Shown here piece after piece: positions 1-11,497 of a DNA stretch of 64,000 bases (within the stretch, counting starts at the first letter, position 1; each line of letters starts with the position of its first letter). The stretch is taken from contig JACMZG010001870.1 of assembly GCA_018340805.1 (NCBI GenBank), positions 24,260,271 to 24,324,270 of the forward strand, given 5' to 3'. The position numbers and the translations under genes were made by a program. Below the pieces are notes generated by a model. The model had not been told where the DNA came from and searched no databases. It worked only from the letters and a program-made list of their open reading frames with translations. The DNA is from Microvelia longipes. Lineage: Eukaryota > Arthropoda > Insecta > Hemiptera > Veliidae.

Positions 1-281
1 TCATTAGTAGTTTTGACTTCATAAGAAAATTCTTGTCAGTATCAACACTAAAGTTGATTGAGAAACCTCGTAATGTGCACTATTATCTGTGGTCGTAAAC
101 CTATTCATAATGTTTCATTAGTTTAGTTTATGTCTAAATTTCTTTATCCTGTATAAATATCAGTTTAGTAAAAATGTCGAGTTTTACTCCTTTGTAAATA
201 AATATTTTTTTAAATATCCTAAATAATTATTGAATACATAAATGTTAATAAATGCTTATTGTTAATTATTTACGTATAAAA

Positions 282-354
282 ATGAAATTAAAATTATTGA
301 TTGTAGTTATCAATTTAATTAATGTATCCATGCCGTTTAGTGTACTGAACGAAG
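282..354 (+). CDS. Gene A exon 1: signal peptide
   Basis: ATG at 282 opens a peptide beginning [14 protein letters not shown], a basic start followed by a hydrophobic core, which fits a secretory signal. The exon ends GAAG before a GTAATA donor, leaving phase 1. This matches the phase needed by the clip exon (G plus GT makes Gly25) and the exon 1 of gene B, which also ends GAA-G. A TATAAATA lies at 152-159, but no initiator at the usual distance is convincing, so the promoter is left open. Confidence 0.75.
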
Positions 355-3300
355 GTAATAAAACATCGTTGTATACACTTAAAATGTTAATATGAAGTTC
401 AGATTATGGGATATGTATAATTTTTCCGGTATGAAATACTTTTCAAGGGAATTAAAGTACATCATATGGTTATAATCAGTTGACACCGTGGGGAAATAAT
501 GCAAGGGAGCTAATAAGGTTATTAATAGATCTTAAGCCACGCCCACAATATCATATCAGGTAAATCTCATTGGTTCCTCAACACTTTTCCCACACTGTCA
601 ATTGATTATAACCGTGTGCTATACTGAAGACCTCTTATGTGGATTTGTTGTGCCCAACACGTATTCATACCTATAGTTGAACAACACCAAAATTGACTGC
701 TGTTGTTGTTATATTTCCCAAAGTTATCGCTGAAATTGCACAGAATTATTTCAGGACTCAAAATTGTTCAGTTTTGTTATTCACTCGCAACGTTTTACCT
801 GAACAGCAATGGCAATAGTTGTAAACAAATGACCGTCTAGACTGGGCTTTGCAAGAAAAATACTGTCTATTATCTTTGGACATTTGTCATTATGGATAGT
901 GACTAATTTTATTCGTCACCATACATGGATTATGTATGGATTCTACATAATATCATGTAAATAAGTTTCGTTACGACTGGCTTGTCAGGGAGCCAAAGAA
1001 GCCTGAAACTCACTCTGCTCTTAACTGAACATTCAACGAAGTTTTTATTAGAGACTAATCGAGGCTTTAGGGTTTAGACCACCACGGCATACATTTTAAA
1101 GAGGAAAAAAGCGCAAAAAAAGAAGCGCCTAAGAGAAAGCCTATAAGTCTTTCTCTTGCGGAAAATTTCCAAACCTCCCACTACCGAATACTTAATACTT
1201 TGTAAATCATCGTATTCAATGCAATTCATGATGTCAATATGCAATGGTAATAATGATTACCATACTGAAGATAGATTCGGAGTGCGAGCGAAGCCAATCC
1301 CATGAATTATAGCCTTATACGTTGGAATAACTTATCATTCTGAGCTCTTAACCTCATAATGATCTTTTACGAAGTCTCGTAAAAGTCGGTACCGTAGCTA
1401 GACCAAAATAATATGACCTTAAGTTTTTGGCACCTATGTTATACATTCTGAAGACTGGTATACATTCAAAGATGAACAGAAATGTTCCTAGGTACCCTTT
1501 ACCCGATTTTTTGTTACTGTTTATTATTGAATGTTATGAAGGGTACCACACTTTAAAATATAAAAAATAAAAATAAAATGCTCTTTTTAGGGCCTTTCGG
1601 TCCAGGTTTTTCAATCTGCGGGAACCTCTTCAGGTGGGTTGCACCAAAAAAAAGCGCCTAAGAGAAAGCTCTTGGCCTTTTTTTCTTTTCTATTCTTTAG
1701 AATTAATTAAAGTTGAAATCGTTTTAATACAAAAGCTATTTTATATAAACTTAGACCCAGGTTGCGAACCCTGGACCTCCGTATCCGTTATCGTACTTAT
1801 ACGATAACGACCACGGAGGCAGAAATATTGTAAATAAAAAATAAATTTTTCAGGCAGTTACAAAAGCAAATATAAATTCAAAAATTGCCTTTTGGCAAGA
1901 AATGTCCTGATAACCTTGTTTATGGCGTATAAGAGATTCTAAGCAGGATTACTTACACAGAATTTCTAAAAGTACAAATTAATTAGAGAATTCGTTTGTG
2001 TTATTTATATTTTCTTCGATAACATCTTTTAACTTAGATTTTCGAATGAACCTTGAGGTATCATTCGATAACGATTGATACCTAAGTCCTGTTTTCTCTT
2101 CACTCACTCACCCATTCCCTCTCTCCCCCAACCTAAATTGCATATTTTACGATTTACCTATACAAGTACAACAATTTTGATACAGCCTAATACCATTTTA
2201 GTCGTATTTTATCATTTTGACTAGATATTATAAAATATTGAAGTATGAAAGGTGTTATGATTGATGATTTTGAATGTGTTATGATTATTTATTTATATAT
2301 TTTTTTTTATTATTATATGATTTTAGGTGATATCTGCTTCAATCGAGATAGAGTACAAGGTGTTTGTAAACTCTTCAGTCAGTGTACAACAGCTTTACCT
2401 GCAATTAAAAGAAAGAAAATACCAAAAACCTGCACATTTATTCATAATGAGCCGGTATGATTATCAAATAAAACTTATTAAATCATGCTGCATTATTAGA
2501 AATATAATATGAGGTAATATAACTGCCATTCGATCTCATTTGCAAAACAAATACGCTTATTTATTTACTAATATATTTTGGTGGACAGTTTGTTACCGTG
2601 GGCGTGATTATAATTTCAACAACAGAATGGCGGGGTTCGCAGCCCAGCTATACTTTATATGGTAAGAGCTCAGCCAAGCTTATATGATTATAACATGATA
2701 ACTTTTATTAATATTTTAATAAAATATGTCATAAAGTATACTTAGAGTAAAGTGAATGCTACACAACTGTTTCCCGCAATGTGAACACCGTGATAGGTCG
2801 AAAGGCCTTAAAACATAAAGCTCCACATTTTAGCGGTTTTAGGGAATCAATTTACTACTTTATATATTATGGTGGTTTGTGTAAAATTAAAGAGATAAGA
2901 AAAATAATTCCGACTCTTGATTACAGGTTGTGTGCTGTCCACCTGAACGCAACCTTCCAAGCCAAGAATTTAATACTTTGCCACAAAATCCTACAAGGAG
3001 ACCTTCGAAACCAGTATCCAGTGTTGGGCCTGATCGTTTCAATGCCATGTCTCGGACTAATGTGTCTAATGCCATCCAGATAGCTAAGGAAAGTATGTAG
3101 TATGGAAAAGCGTTCACTAAGAATAGTGAACGCTATACTGGGAAGAATCCCAGTATAGAAGAATTATTTAATGTAGCAAACTATCAGGCACTTCCTATTT
3201 AAATCACTTTTATTCTGCCGAAGTAATCGTATTGGTCTTAATAAACTTATTGCGATAAGATAAAAGTGATTTAAATTGGCTATGTCGGAGAATCGCTGTA

Positions 3301-6300
3301 ATATTACGATATCTATGTGATATTATTGAGATTGGTTGAATAGTAAAGCAACGACTATTTCAATTGTAACAAAGGCTCATTTAAAATGCTATTCTCTAAT
3401 GGTGTATTCATACTCAAATGCTATGAATACACTTATTAAAATATTTATAAACTACACATTATGGCAAAAAATATATAATGCAGACGAGGCACTAATTTTT
3501 TTGTCAACGGAGGGGAAACGCGACGGCCTCTAGGAGAAAGCTTTATCCCTCGGAATCAAAGCAGCCAACACCCCTTAAAGGGGATGGCTCCTGATCATCC
3601 GAAGGTTCGCCTACCTAGGTAGGCGAACCTTTGGAAAATCCTAGGATTTCCCGTTGGGAAATTCGCTAATTGTTATAGTTTTAGAAAGTCACTAATAGTT
3701 TTAGTTAACACTGTATCTCAGTGAGAAGTTTTCAATATTTATCCTATATTATTATTAAATAATTATATTTGTATTATATTAATCATTCCTTTTGTTTATC
3801 TATAATCAGATGATATTTTATTCTTTTTTCAGAATGTAGAGAATACGCCAAATCTGTTGTAGAGTATATAGCCGATCCCGTTGGATTTTCTAATCAGAAG
3901 ATACCGGTTGATCATTGCGCAAGGATTGAAACTCCTTTAATTATTAATGGAGAAAATGCCAAGGCAAACGAGTTTCCTCATATGGTTAGTGCATGAACAG
4001 TTAATTAATTTATGGTCTGTAATACAGTTTATTTTATGGTTTAGTAATCATGCCCACATGATCACTATTATTAATTGAGCTAACGGGAATTCTTACATTA
4101 TAGTTTGGACGGAACGTAAAAATTGGTGTATAAATAAAGTAAAAATTAATCAATTTTTGACAATATTTGAAAGAACGTGGTGCTAATTAGGTGTTAGAGC
4201 TGTGCAGTTTATACGCATTGTCTTTTAGTTAAACTCAAGCTGACCGATGGGTGGAATTACGTCACGCTGTGGAATTCATGTATGTCTTTTAATTCTACGG
4301 TGGATTTTAGGGGCGTTATTACCACGTTACCTCTCTGGACCTGATTTGTTGGGCTCCTCTACAAAATTAGTGGACACTTATGGACTTCATTGTCTATATT
4401 TAGTGTAGATACATAGGAAATATTTTGTGATTATAATAAATATCCGAAACCGAGAATTTACCTGAATCATTTGTTACAGGTGTTTTTAAGAACTCCTAGT
4501 AGTAGAGTAGTTTTTGCAAAGTTGTCTGTCTCTATGTGTGTGTGTCTGGTACCATCGTATCTCCGAGTATAAACTCGAAGTAACCCCCGTATTAATGACT
4601 GCAAAAATTCCTCTAATTTATAAAGCAAGAAATATTGATTAGGTTGATTTGAAATTTAGCACGCATATATAACTTTTTATGACCATCTTATGTCCAAAGT
4701 TTCCTCTTATCATCAGCGTTAACTCAATTTGTATCAAATGAGATGTATACGTTTTTAAATTAATTTTAAAAATTGAGACATAATTTAATTGCGTTAAAAT
4801 TTGGCACAGATGTATTTCTTTACGTAATAAAGAAGTATACGAAGTTTTATTCCAGTACGCTTATTACATCAACGGTTTTTGTTAGATCACTAATATTGAG
4901 CATCATTAAGCGAGGTGAGTACCGGAAGAGGGACCGCTGGGTAAAGAAATGTTTTAATACCATTAGATGAACTGCTATATAAATTAGGTGAATTTCATAT
5001 TCTGAGGATGAGCAAAGCGAGTCTAAAGTAGGAAGGAGGAGCGTAGCGAATCCGATAAGGTGAGGAAAAGTTCTGAGATACCTCGTACATATTTTTTTTA
5101 AATTCGTTTATATATTTTATATATAAACCATCTTATATATAACATAAGATGGTTATATAAAGTTATATATGCGTGCTAAATTTCAAATCGACCTAATCAA
5201 TACTTCGTGTCAATGTTTTATGTTTATAAATTTGAGGAATTTTTGTAGTCATTAATACGGGGGTTACTTTGAGTTTATACTGGGAGTTACGTGAGTTCCT
5301 GATGAAACGCGTTCCTATTAATAATATACTTTATTTAGTATACTCCTAGCAAAATCGAAAGATATTAATAGTTATACTAGATAGATTACTATCTAGTATA
5401 ACTATTAGTTAACTATTAATCTATTATCTATCTAAATTAGATTATCTATCTAAATCTAGTTAACTATTGATAGTATAACTATAGTAAACCTATTAATTAT
5501 TGGAAAATAAAACCATGGATTAGCCATTATCCATTTATGTATGCATTCAGCTATTCTTATGCGGAAAGGAGTAGGTTTTAGAGAGTATTAGGTATATGAA
5601 TTACTTGAGTTCTGATCATTCATGGACAATGGCATAGTAGACCATTGGACTTTGATTTCAAATGTACACCATTAGCTTAATTTTATATAATTATTTCTAT
5701 TATTCTATTATTTTAAAGGCATTAATTGGGTATAAGGATACTGATATTAAATGGCTGTGCGGAGGAAGTTTAATCAGCGAACGGTTTGTCTTAAGTGCTG
5801 CTCATTGCTCCAACTCGCATTTGTAAGTCAAATAAAATGTTGCTTTGTGAAACTTATGTTCATATTATACCATATATGTCACATTTATATTTACATTTAC
5901 TGCGTGAGATTTATTACATTTTCATGGAGTAAAGTGTCCGAGTTTTTAGATATAACCAACTAAGAACTTAAGTACTCGTTTATTTAACCAATCTAGTACC
6001 GCCTTAAATTAAATGGCAGGGTATTTTCTGCTGATTATTCATTAATATTTCCTTTAAAAAATGATTAGTTGATGTTGATATGATCATGACGGTGATATAT
6101 TAGTAGACGACGTTAAAGTTGGTGATATTAAAAATTACTGTAACTGTAACTTTATTTTTAACTCTAGTTTACTATTAATAGTTTTAACCACTTCAATCTT
6201 ATAAACTAATAACGTAGCATTACTCTTGTAATAAAGTGTTACGCTTAAGTGTAAAATTTAATACTATTGTAAGGGTACACTTATAATACTAGTATATAGT

Positions 6301-8930
6301 ATTTTAAATTATATCATTACACTGCATTAATAAATGCTAATACAAAATACAATATAGGTATGACAGTATATGAGAGAAGAAGTCATGGATCATTACAACA
6401 TTATGGGATTCTACCCTTGACCTTACAATTTTTAGTTATATCAAACTAAAAAACTCATAAGTGTCGATTCTCTCGCCTGAAAATTATGTATAAAAATTAT
6501 TTCGCTATTGAGCTTCTTCCCTTGTAAATCTACTATACAAACACAATAAATTAACTGATGTACCAAAACCATTATCTTTTGTTACAGAGGTCATGCCAAC
6601 TGGGTAAAACTTGGAGAACTAGACACTTCAACAGAAGCAGATGACGCTGCGCCTGTAATAATTAGGATAATTGAGCGAATAGATCACCCTAATTACCACC
6701 CACCCAAGTTATACTATGATATAACGTTATTTAGACTCCATCATTCAGTTACTTTCAACGCGCATATCAGACCTATTTGTTTAAGTACAGAGTTGGACAC
6801 CCATTTAAAAACAGGGATAGCTACTGGATGGGGACTTACATCTTTTGGCAAGTAGAATGGCAAAAAATACTTGGTTTCGTATTTTTTGAACAAATGATTC
6901 TTTAGTAATACTTGATAATGCCTATAATACGACATACGGCTAAAATCAGTTGACAGCGTGTAACAACAGTGTAATAATGTGAGGGAGCCAATGAGGTTAA
7001 TCCTTGATGTTTAACCACGCCCTCAACTTCAAATCAGGCCAACCTTATTGGTTTCTTAACACTATTTTCCTGTGCTGTCAACTGATTTTAGCCGTGTGTC
7101 GTACTATTTATATCCTGACAGGATAACGTGTTTGCAAATAAATAAAATAGAAACGCAGAATGTTTATATGCGTTAACAATAACTCAAAAGTAACTCACCA
7201 AAAGTGTAAATTTCATCTTTTACTAGACAGAAACCTCCTTATAGAAGTTTAACTTTCCAAAACCCATAAGTGGACAAGGTCTTAGGAGGCAAGAATTATC
7301 TTAGCGCAGAGTCACATCTCTTTATTGCTTGTTGTTCTATCTCGGCGTATGCATTATGATGACCTTTTATAGCTTGACTGTTTATATGCTATACTATTTC
7401 TTTGAAGACAACCTTTTCATTTTAATATTTATAAATACAATATAGGAAAACGTTAAAAAAATAAAGTAAAGAAGTCTAACACAAGGTAGAGCACTAATTT
7501 CAATCTATGTGAGTCAGCAAAAATTGGCTAATAACATTTTCTAGTTACTAAGTGATCCATCACCTTTCCCTAATCACTATTACTATCATAAGTCTAAAAC
7601 AAACTAGTTGGTTAAACTTTAGGGCCTAATGTAGTAAAAGCATTTTAATAAATGAATTTAACTGTGCGGTGAAGTGCCTTCCCTAATAACTACGTCAATG
7701 AATAAAAGAAAAAACGTTATGTATTGTTATTTCTTCAATTGCTAAATGATTACTTGGTTTGTTCTTTCAGAGAGCAGCGAAGGAAGCTCAGCTCTGCAGA
7801 AAGTAACTCTTAATTTTGCAAGTTCCAAAAGGTGTAATATTTTTTTCGACTTACCTAAGTATAAATCTTCTCTTCCAAGTGGAATTATAGGTTCACAGAT
7901 ATGTGCAGGAGGAGACAGCGATAGAAGAGATACATGCAAGGTAATGTTATATGTATTGCACTATATTATATTAAATTTATTTCTTTTTTATTTTTATTGG
8001 ATTCATAAAAAATAATGCAGAAACTGCCGGACAGATGATTTTTATCACAGAATGTTTTCAAAAGTGCAGAATATTAAATAGTGGGATTTTTATAGTGGTA
8101 GCAATTAAATTGAATAATAATAAATATATTATTACACATACATATACTCGTATACACATACATACATATATGTCTTTAAGTGTAATATATTGTTTACTTT
8201 ACTTGTCTCTGTAATAAGAATCAGCACACCTGTTTCACCTGTATCAAACATTTATCCCTTAAGCCAGTGGCTTGTGTCAGAGATGAGTTGAACTGGAGAG
8301 CAGTTGTACTGTTTTGTATGAACCTTGTTGAGCCTTGTATAAAATTGTAATCTTAAATTATAAAAAGTTCAATGCAAGCATATTAATTACTAAAGCATTT
8401 TCAAATTAATTTTAAATTATTCTTTTCCACTGATGACTAGTAGAAATAATGCAAATATATACCACTAAATATTATGGGTTGGTTTTCGAGTTCCCGCCAC
8501 AAATCATTTTTTAAACATTCTATCCTTGACTATGAAATTTTTCTTATAAACTGACTTTTATAAATAGAAAATGATATTTAAGAGTTTATTTTATTTAAAA
8601 TTAATGTAAGGACATAAAATTTATCTAAAACTCATAAAATGTTGCCTTAAATATTAAACAAATTTAAACGAATTAACTTTATTTTAAATCTCCCATTATA
8701 GTTACGGTATTGTAAGAAAAATGAAGGCTTTGCATTATAATAATATTTTACAAATATTTCAGGGGGATTCAGGAGGTCCTCTGCAGTCACCACTTAACGA
8801 GCCGTATTGCATGTATCAAATAATCGGTGTCACTTCTTTTGGAAAGAAATGCGGCATGGAAATTCCTGGTGTCTATACTAGGATTGCTTATTTCTTACCA
8901 TGGATTGTTGAGAATGTTTGGCCAGAATAA
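282..8930 (+). CDS. Gene A: CLIPC (Snake-like) clip-domain serine protease, 8 exons
   Basis: Secreted trypsin-like zymogen, probably a middle protease of an extracellular Toll or melanization cascade (inferred from the family). The joined exons 282-354, 2327-2454, 2927-3092, 3833-3984, 5719-5822, 6588-6847, 7771-7940 and 8763-8930 give 1221 nt, 406 aa plus stop. Residues 1 to about 20 are a signal peptide. Clip domain Cys are 28, 38, 44, 60, 70 and 71. A Ser/Pro-rich linker runs to about 120, followed by a KCxxY motif (C124). The activation site is PL|IING (L158|I159). Catalytic residues are His202 (SAAHC), Asp252 (YYDITLF) and Ser354 (GDSGGPL). Asp348, Gly378 and Gly387 predict cleavage after Arg/Lys. 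C367 in PYCMY is an extra Cys typical of CLIPC and might pair with C124. The Leu P1 and CxxY are CLIPC hallmarks. Oddities are IING instead of IVGG and a GC-AG intron 6. The paralogue gene B follows on the same strand with identical intron phases. Confidence 0.9.
456..625. mobile_element. 170-bp MITE, family M1
   Basis: Terminal inverted repeats: GGTTATAATCAGTTGACA near the left end pairs with TGTCAATTGATTATAACC near the right. The interior TTAAGCCACGCCCACAATAT recurs in the copies at 6.9 and 19.4 kb. No coding capacity. The target duplication is not clear. Confidence 0.7.
1755..1823 (-). repeat. tRNA-like SINE head (degenerate)
   Basis: Read on the minus strand it has a B-box-like GGTTCGCAACC and an A-box-like TGGTCGTTATCG about 50 nt upstream, with a CGTTATCGT/ACGATAACG stem between. 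It is not a clean tRNA because there is no proper acceptor or anticodon arm. Most likely a tRNA-derived SINE remnant. Confidence 0.35.
2327..2454 (+). CDS. Gene A exon 2: clip domain, first five Cys region
   Basis: It follows a TTTTAG acceptor and ends at a GTATGA donor. It encodes [20 protein letters not shown] followed by a basic stretch and [10 protein letters not shown], giving clip cysteines 1 to 4; cysteines 5 and 6 (CC) open exon 3. It has the same length, 128 nt, as the equivalent exon of gene B. Confidence 0.9.
2927..3092 (+). CDS. Gene A exon 3: end of clip domain and linker
   Basis: It starts after TTACAG with VVCCPPERN, closing the clip domain, then a Ser/Pro/Asn-rich linker ending AIQIAKE. 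The donor is GTATGT and leaves phase 1. It is 39 nt shorter than the gene B exon and lacks that paralogue's cluster of four linker cysteines. Confidence 0.88.
3110..3157. repeat. Two abutting perfect 24-nt hairpins
   Basis: 3110-3119 pairs with 3124-3133 and 3134-3143 pairs with 3148-3157. Each has a perfect 10-bp stem and the same AGAA loop (3120-3123, 3144-3147), with no spacer. The stems differ in sequence. They lie just inside intron 3 of gene A. Confidence 0.9.
3197..3276. repeat. 17-bp perfect inverted repeat
   Basis: ATTTAAATCACTTTTAT (3197-3213) pairs with 3260-3276 across a 46-nt spacer. It is in intron 3 of gene A, between the twin hairpins and further palindromes. Confidence 0.85.
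3402..3432. repeat. 11-bp hairpin
   Basis: GTGTATTCATA (3402-3412) pairs perfectly with 3422-3432, with a 9-nt loop. Confidence 0.8.
3602..3631. repeat. 30-bp perfect palindrome
   Basis: AAGGTTCGCCTACCTAGG is the left part of a perfect, loopless 30-bp palindrome centred on CTAG. Pairing extends with a wobble to about 3598-3635. A second palindrome, AAATCCTAGGATTT, follows at 3636-3649, and CCCCTT/AAGGGG lies at 3571-3583. Confidence 0.9.
3833..3984 (+). CDS. Gene A exon 4: activation region
   Basis: It begins after TTTTTTCAG and encodes [16 protein letters not shown], then [18 protein letters not shown] to FPHM. C151 is the light-chain Cys that would bond to C272. The scissile bond is after L158. 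The length of 152 nt equals the gene B exon. Confidence 0.92.
4495..4640 (+). repeat. SINE-like family S2 copy
   Basis: Contains the family core resembling CAAAGTTGTCTGTC, followed by a TG-rich run and a GGTACCATCGTA-like segment. Related copies in this window lie near 12230-12520 (-), 13170-13560, 33745-34010, 58430-58580 (-), 59605-59770 and 63620-63870. Confidence 0.55.
4564..5285. repeat. Inverted repeat pair flanking a SINE body
   Basis: Left arm 4564-4695 (with AACCCCCGTATTAATGACTG) recurs in reverse at about 5135-5285, including the AACCATCTTAT/ATAAGATGGTT hairpin at 5126-5152. A SINE body (4999-5092) sits between. It lies in intron 4 of gene A and looks like two copies of an interspersed repeat in opposite orientation. 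Confidence 0.65.
4999..5092 (+). repeat. 5S-SINE body fragment
   Basis: Matches the SINE body: TGAGGATGAGCAAAGCGAGT, then GAGCGTAGCGAATCCGATAA, then a GAGGAAAAGTTCTGAG tail before a T-run. The 5S-like head is missing. Confidence 0.7.
5367..5406. repeat. 18-bp perfect hairpin, 4-nt loop
   Basis: AATAGTTATACTAGATAG (5367-5384) pairs perfectly with 5389-5406 around loop ATTA. Neighbouring bases to 5480 repeat the ATCTAGTTAACTAT theme. Intron 4 of gene A. Confidence 0.85.
5719..5822 (+). CDS. Gene A exon 5: catalytic His
   Basis: It encodes [18 protein letters not shown] then [15 protein letters not shown], carrying His202 and the C187-C203 (Cys42-Cys58) pair. The acceptor TTTTAAAG has a weak polypyrimidine tract; the donor is GTAAGT. 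The length of 104 nt equals gene B. Confidence 0.9.
6588..6847 (+). CDS. Gene A exon 6: catalytic Asp
   Basis: It encodes [19 protein letters not shown] through YYDITLFRL (Asp252) and RPICLST to TGWGLTSF. Only an end at 6847 keeps the phase (1) needed by exon 7, and it gives exactly the 260 nt of the gene B exon. The intron then starts GCAAGT, a classic GC donor. A GT donor 4-5 nt further on (6852) would break the frame. Confidence 0.88.
6925..7106. mobile_element. MITE, family M1, second copy
   Basis: Lies in intron 6 of gene A. TIR ACGACATACGGCTAAAATCA (from 6929) pairs with the right end TGATTTTAGCCGTGTGTCGT (7083-7102). The interior matches the 456-625 copy. Non-coding. Confidence 0.75.
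7771..7940 (+). CDS. Gene A exon 7: substrate pocket Asp
   Basis: It begins after GTTCTTTCAG with two bases completing a Glu codon, then [18 protein letters not shown] and ends [16 protein letters not shown]. Asp348 is the S1 specificity residue (chymotrypsin 189), and C316 and C339 form the Cys168-182 pair. The donor is GTAATG. Confidence 0.9.
8763..8930 (+). CDS. Gene A exon 8: catalytic Ser and stop
   Basis: It encodes [18 protein letters not shown] through [18 protein letters not shown] and ends WIVENVWPE with TAA at 8928-8930. Ser354 is the nucleophile. By direct count 44 of 55 residues match the gene B last exon. A variant poly(A) signal ATTAAA lies at 9181-9186. Confidence 0.93.
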   Translation, partial: GDSGGPLQSPLNEPYCMYQIIGVTSFGKKCGMEIPGVYTRIAYFLPWIVENVWPE

Positions 8931-9605
8931 GCCTTGTCTGCCTGACCTATATGCCTATATACCTACATCTACATGCTTTCCAAAAGGAATCAGCTGCGCT
9001 GCAACATAACCAATTGGGGCTTACTCTTTAATTTTTCTTACAAGACACTAAACGTATGAGGAGCAAATCACGCAGCGAAATCGAAAATATAATTGTCGTA
9101 CTTACTATTCTTATCCCTTATATTTAAAAAAAAAACTTTACTTGTGTCCGTGTATTATTTTCTTCTTAATGTTGTTATAAATTAAAATATTTCCTTTCAA
9201 CAATATAACTTTGATTGATCGCATCTGGAATGATCTTGTCTAGGATTAATAACTACAATGCTTTTATACTTCTCAACAATTGTTTGAAACTTAGTTTTTT
9301 ACACGAGAACTTGTAGGGTTATTTTTATTTCCAAATAGCCTCTCTCCTGAATGCCTCTGTATTAGTAACCCCTTTAATATATGCATGTGGTACGTTTATC
9401 TTCCCTTTACGGGACTGCACCTGAATAGATGTATAATTTACTAATTATACATCTGTATGAATTATGAATAACTGCACCTTTGTCTAGTATAATTTCCCTA
9501 GTCTCAATACCTCCTTTAATGTAATTAGCCTTACTAGTAGTTAGTAACTAGTAGTTTTATTAATCTCACTAACTCCTTTAGTCTCAACAGATACTCATGT
9601 GACTC

Positions 9606-9780
9606 ACTGCTCTATCTATAGTTCAGCCCGACGAAAGAGAGGCCGCTAGAAACCTTAAAGTTAGTGTCCATAAACCCATTCTATTGCGCTCTCTGCTCTA
9701 TCTATAGTTCAGCCTGACGGGAGAGAGGCCACTAGAAGAAACCCTAAAGTTAGTGCCCATAAACCCATTCTATTGCCCTC
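9606..9780. repeat. Tandem duplication, 86-bp period
   Basis: Two diverged copies beginning at CTCTATCTATAGTTCAGCC (9610 and 9696) and ending near CATAAACCCATTCTATTG. No coding potential recognised. Confidence 0.8.
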
Positions 9781-10194
9781 TTAAAGAATACTTGGAGGAG
9801 TCTTCTAGAACCAAACACAGCATTTCCAGTAGCTCACGCTATTCGTAGGACCACCGATACCCGCAATCCGAGTCTCCATTTTCATTGTTTTAAGTGATCG
9901 GTATAAAGGTTCATTATCTTTCCGATTACCTCCTCTTCTTCCGGCCCGCAGAACTATTGCTTTACATGACTTGGAGACAACGGAAACGTGAATCCAGACT
10001 TTTATCGAACGAAATGCTTTCCTGCATTAACTTAGATGCCAGACATTAAATAACCTGGAGGCAATAAAAATTTAGATCCAGTCTTGTCACGAACGAATTC
10101 AAATCCCGCATTTGCGAAACAGCCAAAGGAAACCACGCAAAACCTAGGCTGGAGTGGCCGGTCTTAAATTTAAGATCTCATGGGAGAGCGGTTC

Positions 10195-10275
10195 AAGAGA
10201 CCTCATTACTCTGCCCCGGCTGGATTAGAACCATCAACCTACAGGCCGTAAGAAGACTTGGTTATTGAATACCCT
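10195..10275 (-). repeat. Possible tRNA-derived SINE head
   Basis: On the minus strand GGTTGATGGTTCTAATCCAG resembles a T-arm/B box (GGTTCTAATCC), preceded by TATTCAATAACCAAG. No complete tRNA fold is evident. Confidence 0.3.
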
Positions 10276-10476
10276 GTTGCTAATAAAATCAGATAGTACA
10301 TGTGTGGCAGTATCGAATAGTATGCCATTTTTAATTTGTATTATTAATTTTTTGAATTAATTGAACACGTAGTGTTCAAGCAATATTAAAGATAACGCAT
10401 ATGAAGGTGTTCAGGTGGGATGAGAGAATCGATTCCCTTTAAAAAAATACTTCTGAACAATATTCACAGATATATC

Positions 10477-10581
<105 letters not shown>

Positions 10582-11421
10582 CAAACATTTACATAAACCC
10601 ACATATACATACTTACAGATAATAACTTTTTTTAAAGATCGGAGGTTACTAAAAAATTTTTTTATAAGAATTAGAGAAACGAAACTCAAATAAATATTAA
10701 TAAATAAAAAATAAAAACCATAGCCTTTTTCTCTAGTATTTATTTAAATTAATACTTTCACATTTGGAGTTTTACGTCTATCTAATCCAACTTGTAAACC
10801 CCCAAAATATGTTAGTTTCTAAATGTAAAATCTAGTGACGTTTTTCCTTTATCAATTTTGGAATTCCCTAGATATAAAGTGAACCTTTATAGTAAACTAA
10901 AAGATTCTTAATATACCTATATTTCAGTAATAACAGTATCATATCTACGTAAATAGCCATTAGGTGTAAATTTATAATAATTTTTAATTGCTCGAGACAA
11001 TTAGAAGTGATTAATGATGTCATAAACGTTTTATTTATGAACCTTGAATCATAAATATTTAGGTACAGATCTAATCTAAAAAAAGAAAATGATTTAAAAT
11101 TATAAAAATAATCGGGATTTTCTTTATTTGTTGTCAGTCGAAATAGAACTCCTATAGGCTCCTTTCTAATTTTCAATTCTGGATTTCAATTCTGGATTTC
11201 GTGTGGAATTTTTGTTTCTTTTTTGTCGAACAAAGGAATAAGTTCAGTTTAACCTTTCAGGTTTACTTTAAATTTGGAGTTTTGATGTTACACTTTAATA
11301 TGCTTCAACATTTTTAATTTGGCTCATTTATGTAATTTAGTACCTATAGATAAGTTATTTATACTCATTTTTAATATTAATAATTGATCAATTTAAATTT
11401 ATTAAAACATCTCGAGTTATA

Positions 11422-11497
11422 ATGATAGTGAATTCATTTTTAATATTAATGATATTTTTTCAACCATCTATACAACAATTACAAAGATTACAAGAAG
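11422..11497 (+). CDS. Gene B exon 1: signal peptide
   Basis: ATG at 11422 starts [16 protein letters not shown] then a Gln-rich QQLQRLQE. It ends GAAG before a GTAACA donor in phase 1, exactly as in gene A, and the phase joins the clip exon. The hydrophobic core fits a signal peptide. Confidence 0.72.

Larger units (their letters stand above)
355..2326. other. Intron 1 of gene A: repeat remnants
   Basis: No coding sequence seen. It holds a MITE (456-625), a fragment at 965-1050 resembling the 46.5-kb tandem unit, degenerate SINE-body pieces (about 1280-1390 and 1485-1515), an element with a repeated AGCGCCTAAGAGAAAGC motif (1122-1138 and 1655-1671), and a tRNA-like head (1755-1823). Confidence 0.5.

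Noticed and set aside
152..164. TATAAATA plus TCAGT as core promoter of gene A
   Set aside because: The two are only a few bases apart rather than about 25-30, so they cannot act as a TATA/Inr pair.
1755..1823. Functional tRNA gene on the minus strand
   Set aside because: B-box-like sequence is present, but no complete cloverleaf can be drawn.
2781..3117. Open frames on both strands around the gene A exon 3
   Set aside because: Shadows of the real exon at 2927-3092, whose frame and splice sites fit the clip/linker protein.
6848..6855. GT donor at 6852 for gene A exon 6
   Set aside because: It would leave phase 2, whereas exon 7 requires phase 1; the GC donor at 6848 restores frame and the paralogue's exon length.
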